From Rattus norvegicus (Eukaryota > Chordata > Mammalia > Rodentia > Muridae), in the NCBI RefSeq assembly GCF_036323735.1, contig NC_086019.1:240367102-240431101 (forward strand): a DNA stretch of 64,000 nucleotides, in the 5' to 3' direction. The translations under genes were made by a program, and so were the position numbers. How positions within the stretch are numbered: the first letter of the stretch is position 1; each line of letters begins with the position of its first letter. Shown here in pieces: positions 33,679 to 45,387 of this stretch. The notes under the pieces were generated by a model, which searched no databases, was not told the DNA's origin, and saw only the letters and a program-made list of their open reading frames with translations.

Positions 33679-34084
33679 TGTGGTGGTTTGAATAAGAATG
33701 GCCCACATAGGTTCATATATTTGAATGCTTGGTCATCAGGGAGTGGTGCTACTTTAGAGGGATTTAGGAGGTGTGGCCCTGCTTTGGAGTAGGTGTAACC
33801 TTGCTAGGAGCAGATGTGGCTTTGTGGGGAGTAGGTGTGGCCTTGTAGAGGGAAGTGAGTCACTGGGAGTGGGCTTTGAGATTTCAAAAGCCCAAGCCAG
33901 GCCCAGTATCTGTCTCTTCCTGCTGCCTGCAGATCCAGTCGTAGGACTTTCAACTACTTCTCTAGCACCATGCATGCTTGCACGCATGAACTAAACCCTT
34001 GGAATTATAAGCAAGCCCCAGCTAAATGCTTTCTTTTAGAAGGTCATGGCATCTCTTCATAGCAATAGAACAATGACTAAGACA
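33679..34084 (+). repeat. solo MaLR LTR (MTD-like)
   Basis: A 406-bp unit that begins TGTGGTGGTTTGAATAAG and ends ATGACTAAGACA, so it has the TG...CA ends of an LTR. Inside are 'ggattt-aggaggtgtggcc', 'agtcactgggagtgggcttt' and 'tgcctgcagatccagtcg'. It includes a short internal triplication of a 'gtaggtgtggcctt'-like phrase at 33775-33860. Flanking 5-bp duplications are not obvious. Confidence 0.7.
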
Positions 34085-34189
34085 ATTGCTACAATTCTAA
34101 GTTACAGGCACAGGTGGGACTTGTTAAATCTGAAGTACTAAGAGAGAGTAGTAATAACAGTGTTTACTAGAGGACAGGGTGACACTGTG

Positions 34190-34390
34190 TGTCAGGAAGT
34201 CTGACAAACACTAAAGAGCCTCCATTCTCCAGGTACTCTCCGCAGCTCACAAGCAATCTACATTTTAGTGATGTGGAGATCAAGGCCTAGTAAGCTGGAG
34301 ATCCAGGCCTAGTAAGCAACTTGCATAACGCTTCATGGGTAGGAAGTGGCAGAGCCTGAAAATCCAAACCAGTAGCCCAGGCTACTTCCT
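34190..34390 (+). repeat. probable MIR with small internal duplication
   Basis: The end 'taggaagtggcagagcctga' preceded by 'gtaagcaacttgcataacgc' is MIR-like. A 'gagatc-aggcctagtaagc' phrase is present twice at about 34275-34318. Confidence 0.5.
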
Positions 34391-34394
34391 CACT

Positions 34395-35810
34395 CTACCA
34401 CTCAGTCCTGCCCCTCCACCTCTGCAAGTGGCAGGCCACACTGGATGGCAGTCAACAGGCCGTTAGCAAAAGCCAATCTCTAGGGAACCAGAGAGACAAT
34501 TTATCGTGTTGAAGGAAGGGGACAGGCACACCAACAGGGTAAATGTCTTTCCTCTGCAACTGACAGAGGGGCACACTTTGCTACCCCCAGGCTGCCAAGG
34601 GCAGGAACGGAGCTGACCATTCATCAATGTTCAATCTGCCAGTAGTCTTCCTATAACATTGAGTTCCCACTCCAGGGGAAACCCTGCGTTGAGTGAAAGG
34701 TCTAAAACCATTCATTCAAGGCTTCTAAGGGAGCATCTGTTGGTGGAAATCTATTTACTGATCTGCCTTCTCCCAGGTTTAGAGCGAGGTGATGAAATAA
34801 AAGATCAAGCACACTTGGATGTCAGGCAAACCATTACTGTTTTAGCACAAGTATATCCCACTGCACATGTGGGACACACTTTCACTCTGCCCTCTCATTA
34901 CTTACCTGAAACTCAGATTCTACTGGGCATCGTGAATTTCTATTTGCCAAATCTGACAACCCTGCCAGGCCTCTGAGAAGCCAATTAATTCCCTTCCTTC
35001 AGAATCACCAGCTCTATCCTTAACTAATGAAGGGCAGACTCTTAGGCATGGTCTACAGGCTGTTCACTCTACATTGTTCCTTTAAGAAATATTTTTAAAG
35101 GTTGTGGGCTTTGTAAATAGTAACAGCAGTGATACTAATAATCCCCTCAGGATTCAGGGAAACGTCTTGAGGGTCTGAGGGGAATCAACTTTCCACTGAA
35201 ATTCCCGGAAACTCGTCAAGACAATTTGTATTCAATAGAAAGCATCAGAATCTTGCAGCCAGGGCATCTTTCAAGAGGAAGTGGGAGTCAGCCAGCCTAG
35301 ACCCTGACCTCCCTGCAATGCAGGCTGCTGCTCCCTGGGGATTAGGACTGAATTCCAATCTCTGTAGCTTCATGTTGGCTGTTGGGTGCAGGGGAAGGAG
35401 AGGAAGTGCAACTGGGAAGAGGAAGGAGGAGGCTTCGGTTCCCTCTCACAGCCCTTTGGCTTCTCTCTCATCTGCATGTCTGAGAGTCCACCGCTAGCAC
35501 AGAGACTTAGTTGCTTGCCCCTGTGTTTTCTCTTGGTCCCTGGCACAACAAATCCAGCCATCTACTGAAGAAATACATGGGTCTTTCTAGGTAGTGCCTG
35601 TATAAGCAGCAACAGGCCAGCTGTCAGAGGAGCCTCGGAAAAACGAAGCCACTAAGTATCTCCAATATTTGCAAGTGGCGAGCGTATGTCAGTGGGCGTG
35701 CACAGCGGTGAATACAGGGACCTATTGTGTTCTGGAGCCCTGAAGCTGGCTGAAGGCCTGGTAGCTAAGGGTGGGGCAGGATTCCACTCACCACTACAAC
35801 TCAACAGATG
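34395..35810. other. unique sequence, no gene seen
   Basis: The 105-codon open frame at 34659-34976 has no recognisable domain. No exon structure is supported. Confidence 0.35.
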
Positions 35811-35814
35811 TTTT

Positions 35815-36196
35815 AGTGTATGTGTGTGCACATCTGTGTGTATGTGCTTACAGGTGTACCTGTGGGAGTATATGTATATGTGGATGTGCATATATGTGGA
35901 CATACATGCACATGTGGGTCTGTGTGGGTGTGCAACTTTGGAAGCCAAAGGACAACTTTGGGTTTCATCCCACAAGCACTACCTTTTAAAATTTAAGACA
36001 GGGTGCCTCACTGGCCTGAAGCTTACTAAGCCTACTGGACTGGTTGGTCAGTGGGCCTAGGAATCCACCTACTTTTACCTCCCAAGTGCTGGGATTCTAG
36101 ATACATGTCACTATACATGGATTCTGGAGACCAAATTGAGTTCTCCATGCTTGCAAATCGTGCACCTTCCTGACTAAGCTATCTTCCCGGTCCTTA
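35815..36196 (-). repeat. B4-type SINE
   Basis: Antisense B4: a TG/TA-rich stretch at 35815-35930, 'gaagccaaaggacaactttg', 'gacagggtgcctcactggcc', 'cctcccaagtgctgggattc', 'gattctggagaccaaattga' and the head 'tgactaagctatcttcccgg' at the right end. Confidence 0.8.
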
Positions 36197-36404
36197 ACAC
36201 ACTCTTATTGAGTTTGCAGGTTCAACAACCCCTGCTCAGTCTATAGCAGTTATAAAGATAAAACTGATTTCTCCTGTCAAAGGATTTAAAGTCTAACAGG
36301 ACCAAGACACACACATAGTAAAACAATAGGCTTAACAGGTGTCCCAGAAGAGCTAAAGGTTTTAAGATGCTCAAGACGAGGACAAATGGCCCAAGGGGAG
36401 ATCA

Positions 36405-36566
36405 GAAACAGTTAATGAGTGAGGTATGGAGGTGCAGACCTGCAATTCCAGCACTCCGAAGACAGAGGCAGTGTCAGCCGTTCATGGACATCCTCAGCTA
36501 TAGTGATTGTAAAGTTAGCCTGGGTTACATGAGAACCTATCTAAAAAGGAAAAGAAAAGAAACAGT
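36405..36566 (+). repeat. B1-like SINE, diverged
   Basis: 'ggaggtgcagacctgcaatt', 'ccagcactccgaagacagag' and 'cctgggttacatgagaacct' in B1 order with an A/G-rich tail. Confidence 0.65.
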
Positions 36567-36666
36567 TAGTGCAGTTATACCATAAACAGCTATAATAATC
36601 AGGGTCCTATAGGAGAATAATAGCATTGGCAGAATAAACATAATTCCAAGAACAGACTTATTAGAC

Positions 36667-36690
36667 TGTACACACACACACACACACACA

Positions 36691-36733
<43 letters not shown>

Positions 36734-36750
36734 GCACGCACGCGCACGCG
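36667..36750 (+). repeat. (CA)n-(CGCA)n alternating purine-pyrimidine tract
   Basis: 84 nt of strictly alternating pyrimidine and purine, composed of CACA and CGCA units and ending CGCGCACGCG. It contains 14 CpG steps by my count, unusual in CpG-poor surroundings. Confidence 0.95.
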
Positions 36751-36759
36751 GTATGAGTA

Positions 36760-37590
36760 GTCTAATAATGGTTCTCTGCACACTGGAGAGGGTGGAAGCC
36801 CTGCAGTTTCTCAGTCCTCAATGCTGGGTATCTCAGTAATCCTATCATGCTACTACAGACCTGGAAGATTTCTGGAGAGACCCTGGTCTTTAGTCCACAT
36901 TAGAAAGCTTCTGATAACTAGACCAGCAGCTACACAGTAGATGCATTTACCAGCAAGAAGGGAAGGCAGGCCACAACAAATACTGCTTTCTCCTCAGACC
37001 TCTTTATACCTGGGTCACTGCTGGAAGGTGCTACTCATGCCATGGGAGGATCTTCCACTTTAGTTAATCCTTCTAGATACATGTCCCTCTCAAAGAGGTG
37101 TCTCTTAGTTGATTTCAGATTCAAACAAGTGAACACTCAAGCTTAGCCATTACAGAGACATTCAAGACTCACCATGCAGTGCGAGTGACATTTCCCTAGG
37201 ATGGCCATAGAACAGAGGCATATTTGACAACTCTGCCTTTGTAGGTCATATAAGACCAATTCAGCCTTTAAGTAGATCCAAAGTGAATTCCATAATTGGT
37301 AAGCAGATACATGTGACCAACTCTGTCCTGGGTGATGCCAATGCCTAAGAGGGAAATTAATGCAAAACAACAAAGCCATGTTGCCAGACACAGGGCTGTG
37401 TGATTTTCTCAGTATGAGTGAGTATGAATTTTCTGAATTATCATCTCAGCATCAGAAAGGTAGTCAGGACAACTGATATGACCCCATTCCCTGACCCCTC
37501 CTGACACAGGATCTGTTCCAGTTGTATGGTGGAATACCAGCACACTACAGCATTCTCCCCAGTTATTCTCTGTGAGGCACTGTTTTTCTT
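36760..37590. other. unique sequence, no gene seen
   Basis: No exon or repeat structure is recognised. Confidence 0.35.
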
Positions 37591-37599
37591 ATCATTCAG

Positions 37600-37900
37600 T
37601 ATAACGGTTAATTTGATCATCAACTTGATTAGAGTTGGAACAGTCTCTGAAATACGCATGTGTTCAGGTCTGTGAGGGCATTTCCATGGAGGACTGACTG
37701 AAGGGAGATCCTGCCCAGCTCTGGGTCCAGAAATGAAGATGTCTGAGGGAAAGGCAGTGCTGTTTGCCCCCTTTCGCTTCTTACTGGCCACTGGGTCCTT
37801 ATTGTCACTGTTGACGCCATTCTTTGCTCATAGCAGAAGCCACCTGATGTTAATCCCAGCTCTTTCAGTCCTCTGCTGTGGCTGAAGACCAAGGTCATAT
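37600..37900 (+). repeat. partial MaLR-type LTR
   Basis: 'aacggttaatttgatcatca', 'ttgattagagttggaacagt' and 'tgtgagggcatttccatgga' match the 5' half of a rodent LTR type in sense orientation; the 3' half is diverged or missing. Confidence 0.5.
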
Positions 37901-38059
37901 AAGGAGCCTCTAAACCTTCAGCACAGATTGGGCCCTTGAGGTACGTAGCTCGAATGACTGAGTAGCTACAGGTATTCAGTCTCTCCATCATGCAGATGGC
38001 AGTGTTGGACTACCCAGCCGGTAAGCCAACCTAGGAAATCCCATGCTATTTTATTTACA

Positions 38060-38196
38060 GTTTTAGGTCTGCATACACTCCAGCTCCTGTGGAGAGGGAG
38101 AGCAAAGTCCTTTCTCTCCATCTGGGTGCCAGGAATTAAAGTCAGATGGAAAGGTTCCATGACACCACCTTTGCCCACTGAGCTATCCCACCACCC
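38060..38196 (-). repeat. B3-type SINE fragment
   Basis: 'ccatctgggtgccaggaatt', then 'gcccactgagctatcccacc', the antisense head of a tRNA-derived rodent SINE. Confidence 0.6.
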
Positions 38197-38199
38197 ATC

Positions 38200-39800
38200 A
38201 ATCCTCCCTCACAACATTCATTCATTCTATTGCTTCTATAGAACCAATATGAACTAACTGTGTGACTACTCACTCCTTTCCTCTACTTGTCTGGTTAAAC
38301 AATGAAAGTCTATCATTATAGATTGCACTATAAATCAGGTTTTGCATCTGAGAGCTATGTGCCCATTGGAGATCTTGTTTTAACCACGGACTAATATATA
38401 GCCAAGGGTATCACATCCACTCTACTGAAAATGTATGCACAGCAAACAGCAAGATTTTCGTTTCTTTTCTTCTCTTTCTTTGTTATTATTTTCTTGTTGT
38501 GTTTTATTAGTTTGTTGGTTTTTGTGGTGGTATCCGGCCAATGTCTACCACCTCTTTGGGAAGTTCTGGTCTTTAAATAGAACATTAAGGTGTTGATTGA
38601 TGCTAAATAACCCTATTATGTTAAGTCCTTCATATAGGGCACAGTTTCTGCAATGCTCTGGCGCTCTGTGTGTACCACTGTTTGATAACAGCTGATATGT
38701 ACTTAATGGTGTCTTTAGGTTCTGAAGGAAAAAAAAGGCTCTGGCTCTTTTAAAAAAGAGGTAGGGGCTCTGGCAGCCGGGCACAATTCCAACAGAAAGG
38801 ACTTTCCAAGCTGAGGAAGTCTTGGTAAAGGGGGGAAGGGATGGCCTGCCTTTTGGGGGCCCAAGCAACTGTTTCCTGATTCAGCAAAAAAAAAGATTAT
38901 AGGGAGAGACGAGCCTTGATGGCTCCATTTTCTTTTCAGCTAATCCTCAAGGGATGGAAAATGTTTTCTTTAACCTGCAGGTGAAAATAAAGGGTTGTGC
39001 TGCCAACAGGGAGGAAACGCCAAGGGCCACGGAACACAAATGTTAGTCAGGGGTGGTGGTGCAGATCAGGGGCTGAGCAGGCTCTCAGACAGATCCCTCA
39101 TCTCTTCCTGCTACAGTTTCCTCATACCCTGGGAAATGGTATCCAGCTATTAGTCCACAAGGCTGCTATAGCTCACTGGCTCAGCAGCTACCTTCGGGCA
39201 AGCCTCAGTGTGAACACAGCAGACTGGGCTTGCTGGTCTGGGTCAATACCACAGTGAGTCCATATGTGGTAGCCTGAGGCAATGGCTCAAGAGCAGTCAG
39301 TTGTTCCTGCAGGAGCCACCCCACTGAAGCACAGTTGAGTAGAGAGCTATCTTATCTCTAAGCTTTAATGTTTATAAGGGAGTGAGATGGAACAAGGCAA
39401 AGTAGTCATTGACAGTTGCAAGGGCTTAAAAAAGATACTCAAGTTATGCTTGCTTTTTTTTCTCTTGCATGGACTTTATTGAGATGTGTTGCTTGCCTAT
39501 GTTGATAGTTTGCAAGTCATTAAATCATATATTTAGATGTTTTAACAGATTTTTAAAATTTGTTTTTCTCTTTCTCCCTCTGTCTCCACAATTGGATGTC
39601 TAAAACCATAGATAATACCAAATTCCATATACACTCTCCCCTATGTGTCCAGACCTATAATAAAGTGTGTTGCAAAAGTTAAATATAGTATGAAATTAAT
39701 GATAACTAATAATAAATTAGAATCATAATAATATTTAGTAATAAAGTCTGTGAATTTATTCTTTTCTTCAAGAACTTCCATCAAATATTAGTTCTTTTAG
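38200..39800. other. unique sequence, no gene seen
   Basis: No exon structure is recognised. The sequence becomes AT-rich from 39440. Confidence 0.35.
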
Positions 39801-39805
39801 ATTAT

Positions 39806-40100
39806 AGAAATAGCCATACCCAAGGCTGGGCACTTACCACAGAAATGACCACACCCGAGACCAGGCATCTACTACAGAAATAACCATAACCAAGGCTAGG
39901 CATCTACTACAGAAATAGCCGTACCCAAGGCTGGCATTTACCACAGAAATAACCATATCCAAGGCTGAACATCCACAACAGAAATGGCCATACTCAAGCC
40001 TGGACTTCCACAACAGAAATGACTATACTCAGACCAGTGATTCTACTACAGAAACAACCACATCCAAGGTCCCAAATCTACTAAAGAAATGACTGTCCTG
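39806..40100 (+). repeat. 35-bp minisatellite, about 8.4 copies
   Basis: Units begin AGAAAT(A/G)(A/G)CC at 39806, 39841, 39876, 39911, 39945, 39980, 40015, 40050 and 40085. Spacings are 35, 35, 35, 34, 35, 35, 35 and 35. Each unit carries 'CCATACCCAAGGCTGG'-like and 'CTACTAC'-like segments. Units have diverged from one another, so the array is not recent. No protein frame runs through it. Confidence 0.95.
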
Positions 40101-40525
40101 GGGCCTTCTGGGAGTTAACCAACATGTGTCAAGCAACAGAAATGTCAGAGTAACATTGCAATATGTGTAGTGATAGCATCATGTTATTTCACTTCACAAT
40201 GAATACTATTCCCTCTTAAATACTGAGGTCCAAGCTAATTTCAACCTATTCTAAAACAATGATTCTTTCAAAGAAGGCAGGCCTGTGAAAAAATGCAGAG
40301 TGGTGCTTTTTTGTATTGCAAATGTAACTGACATGTGGTAAAAGCCAGATTGCACTTTTAGTATTTGCCAGTGAATAAATCAAGCAGCCAACAGATAGTC
40401 ACTTAGTACCTGCTTCATGCAAGAATGTGTGTAGGAACAAGAAGGCACTGCCTTCCCTTAAATGTAAATTAATGAACAAAATAGTATCTCTCTTCGAGGA
40501 CGATGCAGTTGGAGCTCTCTAAAGG
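40101..40525. other. unique sequence, no gene seen
   Basis: AT-rich unique sequence; no exon or repeat is recognised. Confidence 0.35.
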
Positions 40526-40531
40526 TTAATG

Positions 40532-40752
40532 GAAGGGCTGGAGAGATAGCTCAGTCAATAAAGTGCTTGCCTTATAAGTATGGGAACCTGGATTCCATTT
40601 CCAGAAACCACATGAAAATGGAGGCCAAAGTAGCCCCAAGGCTGTCCATCCCCAACAGGTGGCCACACACATTTCCATACAAGTAGGTCTACATATACTT
40701 GAACATACATATACTGCATGTGCATACACTTGATTAAAAAACAACAACAAAA
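40532..40752 (+). repeat. tRNA-headed rodent SINE (B3/B4 class)
   Basis: The head 'gggctggagagatagctcag' is followed by 'aataaagtgcttgccttata', a C/A-rich 3' half and a tail of AAAAACAACAACAAAAA. Confidence 0.8.
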
Positions 40753-40856
40753 AGCCAATGAACAATTTTGGCCCAAATGATACTTGCTCCCCTGAAGATA
40801 ACAGAGGAGAATTTTGGGAAGACTGCAGGGAAGATTTTTCTTAGGATATAGATATG

Positions 40857-41017
40857 GAGGGCTGCATTGATGGCTTGGCGGTTAAGAGCACTGACTGCTC
40901 TTCCAGAGGTCCTGAGTTCAAATCCCGTCAACCACATGGTGGCTCACAACCATGTTTAATGGCATCCCATGCCCTCTTCTGGTGGGTCTACAGAGATTTT
41001 AATAAATCTCAAAAAAA
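40857..41017 (+). repeat. B2 SINE
   Basis: The characteristic B2 body: 'cggttaagagcactgactgc', 'tcttccagaggtcctgagtt', 'accacatggtggctcacaac' and 'tgccctcttctggtgggtct', ending in 'aataaatctcaaaaaaa'. Confidence 0.95.
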
Positions 41018-41214
41018 TATGTGTGGAGTGAGTTATTTTTTTTTAATTTATATGATGGCAGGCAGGCATAGCTTCCTAGCAAATCAGCTGCCTGCAATAC
41101 AAACCAGACTGTATTTTGCATATTTATCAGCTAATGAATTCAACAGTCTATAAGCATTTCTTGAGTATCTGCACTGGACACAAACCACGCTGGATTTAAA
41201 AGTTTGATTTAGAA

Positions 41215-41433
41215 GAATTGGTTCTCAGTCTATGGAGTGTGGACTCTTTGGGGAGTCAAACAACCCTTTCAAAGGGGTCGCGTATCAGATGCTTAACATT
41301 ATAATTCATAACAGTAGCAGGATCACAGTTATGAAATAGCATCGAAAGTAGTTTTATGGTTGGGGGTCACCACAACATGAAGAACTGTATTAAAGGGTTG
41401 CAGCATTAAGAGGGGTGAGAACCGCTGGCTTAA
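41215..41433 (+). mobile_element. URR1-type nonautonomous hAT (Charlie) element
   Basis: Terminal inverted repeats are 'TTGGTTCTCAGTC' at the left and 'GGGTGAGAACCGCTG' at the right. The interior contains 'cctttcaaaggggtcgcgta', 'ataattcataacagtagcag' and 'tatggttgggggtcaccaca', the pattern of the rodent URR1 repeat. No transposase ORF is present; such elements are mobilised in trans. Confidence 0.8.
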
Positions 41434-41439
41434 TTGCAA

Positions 41440-42600
41440 TCACCTGCTAACACCCAATGTGCAAAATGAACTCACTCTATGTTCACTTCCAAGTCATGGA
41501 ATCAGAACCATCAATAAAGAGTTTTGGTTCCTTACGAAAGATTATTGGGTGTTCCATGGAGCTACCCAGTTTTACAAGGCTGGAAGCAAGTCATATGAAG
41601 TGCCACAGGGGAGAAAGGAAGATGTTTGGAAATACTTTTTTTCTGCTTAGGCCCTGAGATTGCAAGGGTTTTCTTGGTTCTATGGAAATTCTCCAACTGC
41701 CTTGGGGATTTCTAGGTTTCTAAGAAGCCTTAGCTGACTATTAACCCAACACACAGGTCAAGGCAGTCTTCCTGTGCCAAGTGTGTGTGGGGGAATGTCC
41801 TCATAGGAGGCTCCTCATCCTTCCTTGAACTAGGGCTTCTGAACTGGGTCATCAGCTCTGATCCTCATCGTCCGGGTTGTGGTGCTCCAAGTTCAGCATA
41901 AGCAAATAAATATCAATGAATAGCTTAATGATTTTCATAAGGTTGCATATTTTCAAGGCAAGAGGCTCTCCTGAAATGTTTGATCTGTTCTGTATGAATC
42001 TGCTCTCCAAATGGCCAGCACATGTCGAGGCCTGGTGTCCTCTGGGTTACAGGAGGATGCTTTTGATGGGTTAACCGCAGAGTAACTGAACTCTTTTTCA
42101 AGTGCCTTTCAAAAGTTCCTTTGTCCTGGTGTGGATCTTGCTACTTGGATTGGATCAGCAAAGATTGCTCCTGGCAATGGGTTCTAGTATAGTCTCCCTC
42201 TGACCTGAGTTTGGCCCTGGTTAATACCATCTGAAATCTGATGTCCCCAAAATTCTGAGTGTAAGCAACAGGCAGTTATGAAACAGTTGTCCTAACTCTA
42301 GCTGGGTCATCATTGTTCCAATGCTCTCCTCACAACCTCTTAAAGCCAAGTGACATCAGAATTTTCAGACCGAGGAAGGCTGGTCTTGTTACTAACAGAA
42401 GCATCTCAGCAACTGATGCCACCACTGGTGAGTGTCATTTACTCATTTACATGATATGTCGTGCTAAGTATTTGTGACAAGATTGCTGCAGCCACAATGC
42501 AAAGTACTAGCCAATACACAATGGCCATGAGAGCATTAACCATTATGTAATCACGGTGAGTTACTGAGTACTAACCACTGTACTAACTGCTATACAATCA
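41440..42600. other. unique sequence, no gene seen
   Basis: Two overlapping open frames of about 65 codons at 41457-41657 are short and show no domain. No exon structure is supported. Confidence 0.35.
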
Positions 42601-42604
42601 GGAT

Positions 42605-42803
42605 GAGTTACTGGGAAGCTTGTACCAAGAGCTGAAGATAGAGACTTATGCATGTTAGGCTTCACTGCTCAACACTAAACGATACCTCCCAGCCCTTACA
42701 AGAAAAAATATTTTGAGATAGGGTCTCACTAAATTACTCAAATGGGCTTTGAACTCCTTCCTCCTGCTCCAAGGAGTTGGAATTACAGAGAAGCACCATG
42801 AGT
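42605..42803 (-). repeat. SINE head and B1-like fragment
   Basis: 'gatacctcccagcccttaca' resembles an antisense tRNA-like SINE head. It is followed by an antisense B1-like part: 'ttttgagatagggtctcact', 'gggctttgaactccttcctc', 'tggaattacagagaagcacc'. Confidence 0.55.
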
Positions 42804-42809
42804 TCTAAC

Positions 42810-43450
42810 TGAAAGCCAAAGTTTCAAGGCAAATTTCTTAACAATAGCCATCCAAAACAACAGAAGAAGTGTATTAAGGAAGAGGATTTAAGAAGATAAA
42901 GGTATCTTCCCCTTGTTTTCTGTTTTTAATATTAAAATATTTTTAATCACCAATTATATTGCTATTGGGCACAATTCTCTATATAATACTTTACGACACT
43001 TCCTCTCTTACCTGTGTGATCCCGGCATCTTGGTTTCTCGTCTCCTTTCTGATTTCTTCAGTGAGTCAGGTGCTAATAGCTGTGGGTTAGTTCTGCAAAC
43101 ATCTATTAAGTGGTGAGTCTTTGTCGGTCTAGTCTTTAAAAAAGCCCAGTTTGCTACCTGCCCCTTTCTGCTCACTCTTTTTCTTAACATTAGCTGAATC
43201 CTTAGCTGAATCCCATGGAAGGCAAAGTTTTATGTGTGTGTGTGACTTACTTTTTCCGGTTACTAATGCTCAGTTCTCTTCAGTGGTGATTGTGCTCCCC
43301 TTTAAGTGCCTTGCTGAGTTCAGACAAGTCTTTAAACTGTGTTTTCTATTTTGCTTTATTGAATTAGCGAGTAGCCATCCAGCCACCTCGTCCTGAAAGC
43401 TGTGAGTCCCGAGTCTTAATAGACTCCTTTCTCTTCCTTATCTTCTTCCT
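42810..43450. other. unique sequence, no gene seen
   Basis: No exon or repeat structure is recognised. Confidence 0.35.
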
Positions 43451-43454
43451 CCTC

Positions 43455-43618
43455 CAATCAACTGTCCCTCCCCATCAACCCTCCTCCTCCACCACCATCC
43501 ATCCATCCATCCATCCATCCATCCATCCATCCATCCATCCATCCAATCAACTACCTCTCCCCACCCATCCTCCTCCTCCATCCGATTAACCACTCCTCTC
43601 CACCAACCGTCCTCCTCC
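43455..43618 (+). repeat. 36-bp minisatellite units split by a (CCAT)n array
   Basis: Three related 36-bp units, each starting C(A/G)AT(C/T)AAC and ending TCCTCCTCC, lie at 43455-43490, 43544-43579 and 43583-43618. Between the first two is about 45 bp of (CCAT)n (43496-43543). Confidence 0.9.
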
Positions 43619-43624
43619 ATCAGT

Positions 43625-44320
43625 GTTACAGCCTGCTCTCAGTTGTGCCTCTTTTCAGCCACTGACACCTTCTTCTTTGCATCTGGGAAAGCCACGATGA
43701 CGATGACCCTGTTTCAAATCTCTCTGTCTCACTCTCATTCTTCCTCAAACCTGTGCTTTCCCCTTAGACAGAATCTTCGATTTTTAAAATCTAAATTAAA
43801 ATTTAATAATTAATAAATCATAGAAGCATGAGTCATACCAGCTGGTAAGGTTGTTTTTTTTTTTTCCCCATTACAAGTTGGGGTAGGATTTTCCTGACCA
43901 TTTCTATATGTAATATGTTAGTTTGGTTAGCAACTCATATAGTTGATGCTTTGGTACTAAGCAACCCTCAGATGCCACCTAAAACTCATTGTATGATATT
44001 TTCATACGCACCTTGGATTGCTTGCAAATATTTGGCATTTCTGCACATATGTCCATATATGGGATTGATTCTCATTCATTCTGTCCTTACCTGACTTTGA
44101 CATTATACTGTGATGGCTTTAATATATCTGGAAAAATTCCTCTATTCTCTGAAATGACGAAGGCTATTATTTCCTCTTTTAATTTCCAGAATGAACATTA
44201 TGTGAGCTATCTCTGGATATAATATCCCCCTCTACCCCGCCCCCTTATGGGCTACATGTTCCCGTAGAATCAAGTTCTTTTAAATTAATTTCCATAATCT
44301 CTGCTTTCTAAAATCTGGGC
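43625..44320. other. unique sequence, no gene seen
   Basis: No exon or repeat structure is recognised. Confidence 0.35.
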
Positions 44321-44325
44321 AGGGC

Positions 44326-44458
44326 GGCTGGGCTCCGGGTGGAGCACGAGGTGATCCCAGAGCTGGGGAGGCTGAGGCAGTAGAATGTAAAACCGAGGGC
44401 AGCCTTGGCTACATAGGGAGACACTGCCTCAAGAACCAAACCCCACAGAACAACAAAC
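44326..44458 (+). repeat. B1-like SINE (old)
   Basis: 'gatcccagagctggggaggc', 'tgaggcagtagaatgtaaaa' and 'ttggctacatagggagacac' in B1/PB1 order. Confidence 0.65.
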
Positions 44459-44834
44459 AACACAGTGTATCTAAGGTTCCAACTACATTGGCCTAGAGTT
44501 GTCCCCATGACTCTGTTTGGCTTTTTAAATGTTTACCTTTTCTGTCTCGATGTCCTCTTTCATATCTAAGACCGTTTATTTCTCCCTCTTAACAAATCAA
44601 CCATGCCAAGAATTTGTCTGTTTGATTACTTTAGGGGGAAGGTGTGGGGGAAACAATTAACTTTTTATTTCCTTGATCAGATGATCGGCCATTGATTCTT
44701 GACGCCACAGTGGCTGCAATCTTTGGAAACTCAAATCCACTTAAAAAACCCCACTGATGGTCTCCTGTCACATCGGAGCTCCCATGCCTTTGCAGTCAGT
44801 TTCTCCCTCTGGTTGCCCTTCCTGTTACACTCCC

Positions 44835-45175
44835 AACAGCATCACATTCCTCCCAGCCCTCAAATGTCAGGCAGATGTGTACTCTGTGCCTTTGTGTAGA
44901 GGTCTCATTCCTCCTCCTGTTTTCCACTCAGTTTTGAAATTCCAGCTCAAGTTTTCCTTTCCTGAGAGGGTTTTCCTGGCCCTTTCCTCCTCGCTCTCTC
45001 TATAGCGAAGACTTCCTTCTCCGTGCTTTTGCCCACGCATCTTACCTTTTCCATTGTTCATCATACTTTGGTGGTGCCTGCCCCTGGCCCCTGTGGACCA
45101 GTACATCCACTGTTAATTTCTGTATCTCTGGGACTTTAAACTAATTTTTCTCATCCCCTGTAAGTTCTCTTTTTT
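44835..45175 (+). repeat. possible L2 fragment
   Basis: C/T-rich segments 'cttttgcccacgcatcttac', 'cattgttcatcatactttgg' and 'ttaatttctgtatctctggg' resemble the sense 3' end of L2, but are strongly diverged. Confidence 0.3.
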
Positions 45176-45387
45176 GAGAAGGCAATACAAATATTAGAAT
45201 AAAGGTGACACCTGGCCTCTTTCTTTTATTTTAAGAAGTGTCGTCCACCAACCCTAGGTAAGATGCTATTCATTTCCTTTTGCCTGTCTTGTCAACAGGA
45301 GCTTGAATGAGGATTGCACCATTTGTATGCTAATATCGTGAACTTTACAATTTCTGAAGCAAATATCTCTTCTTATGTGGTCCAGGC

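Noticed and set aside
34085..34093. CTACA beside the MaLR LTR as a target-site duplication of 33674-33678
   Set aside because: The right copy is displaced by four bases from the LTR end, so it cannot be claimed as the duplication.
39806..40100. CRISPR-like regular repeat
   Set aside because: Units are directly adjacent with no spacers, and the organism is a mammal; it is a minisatellite.
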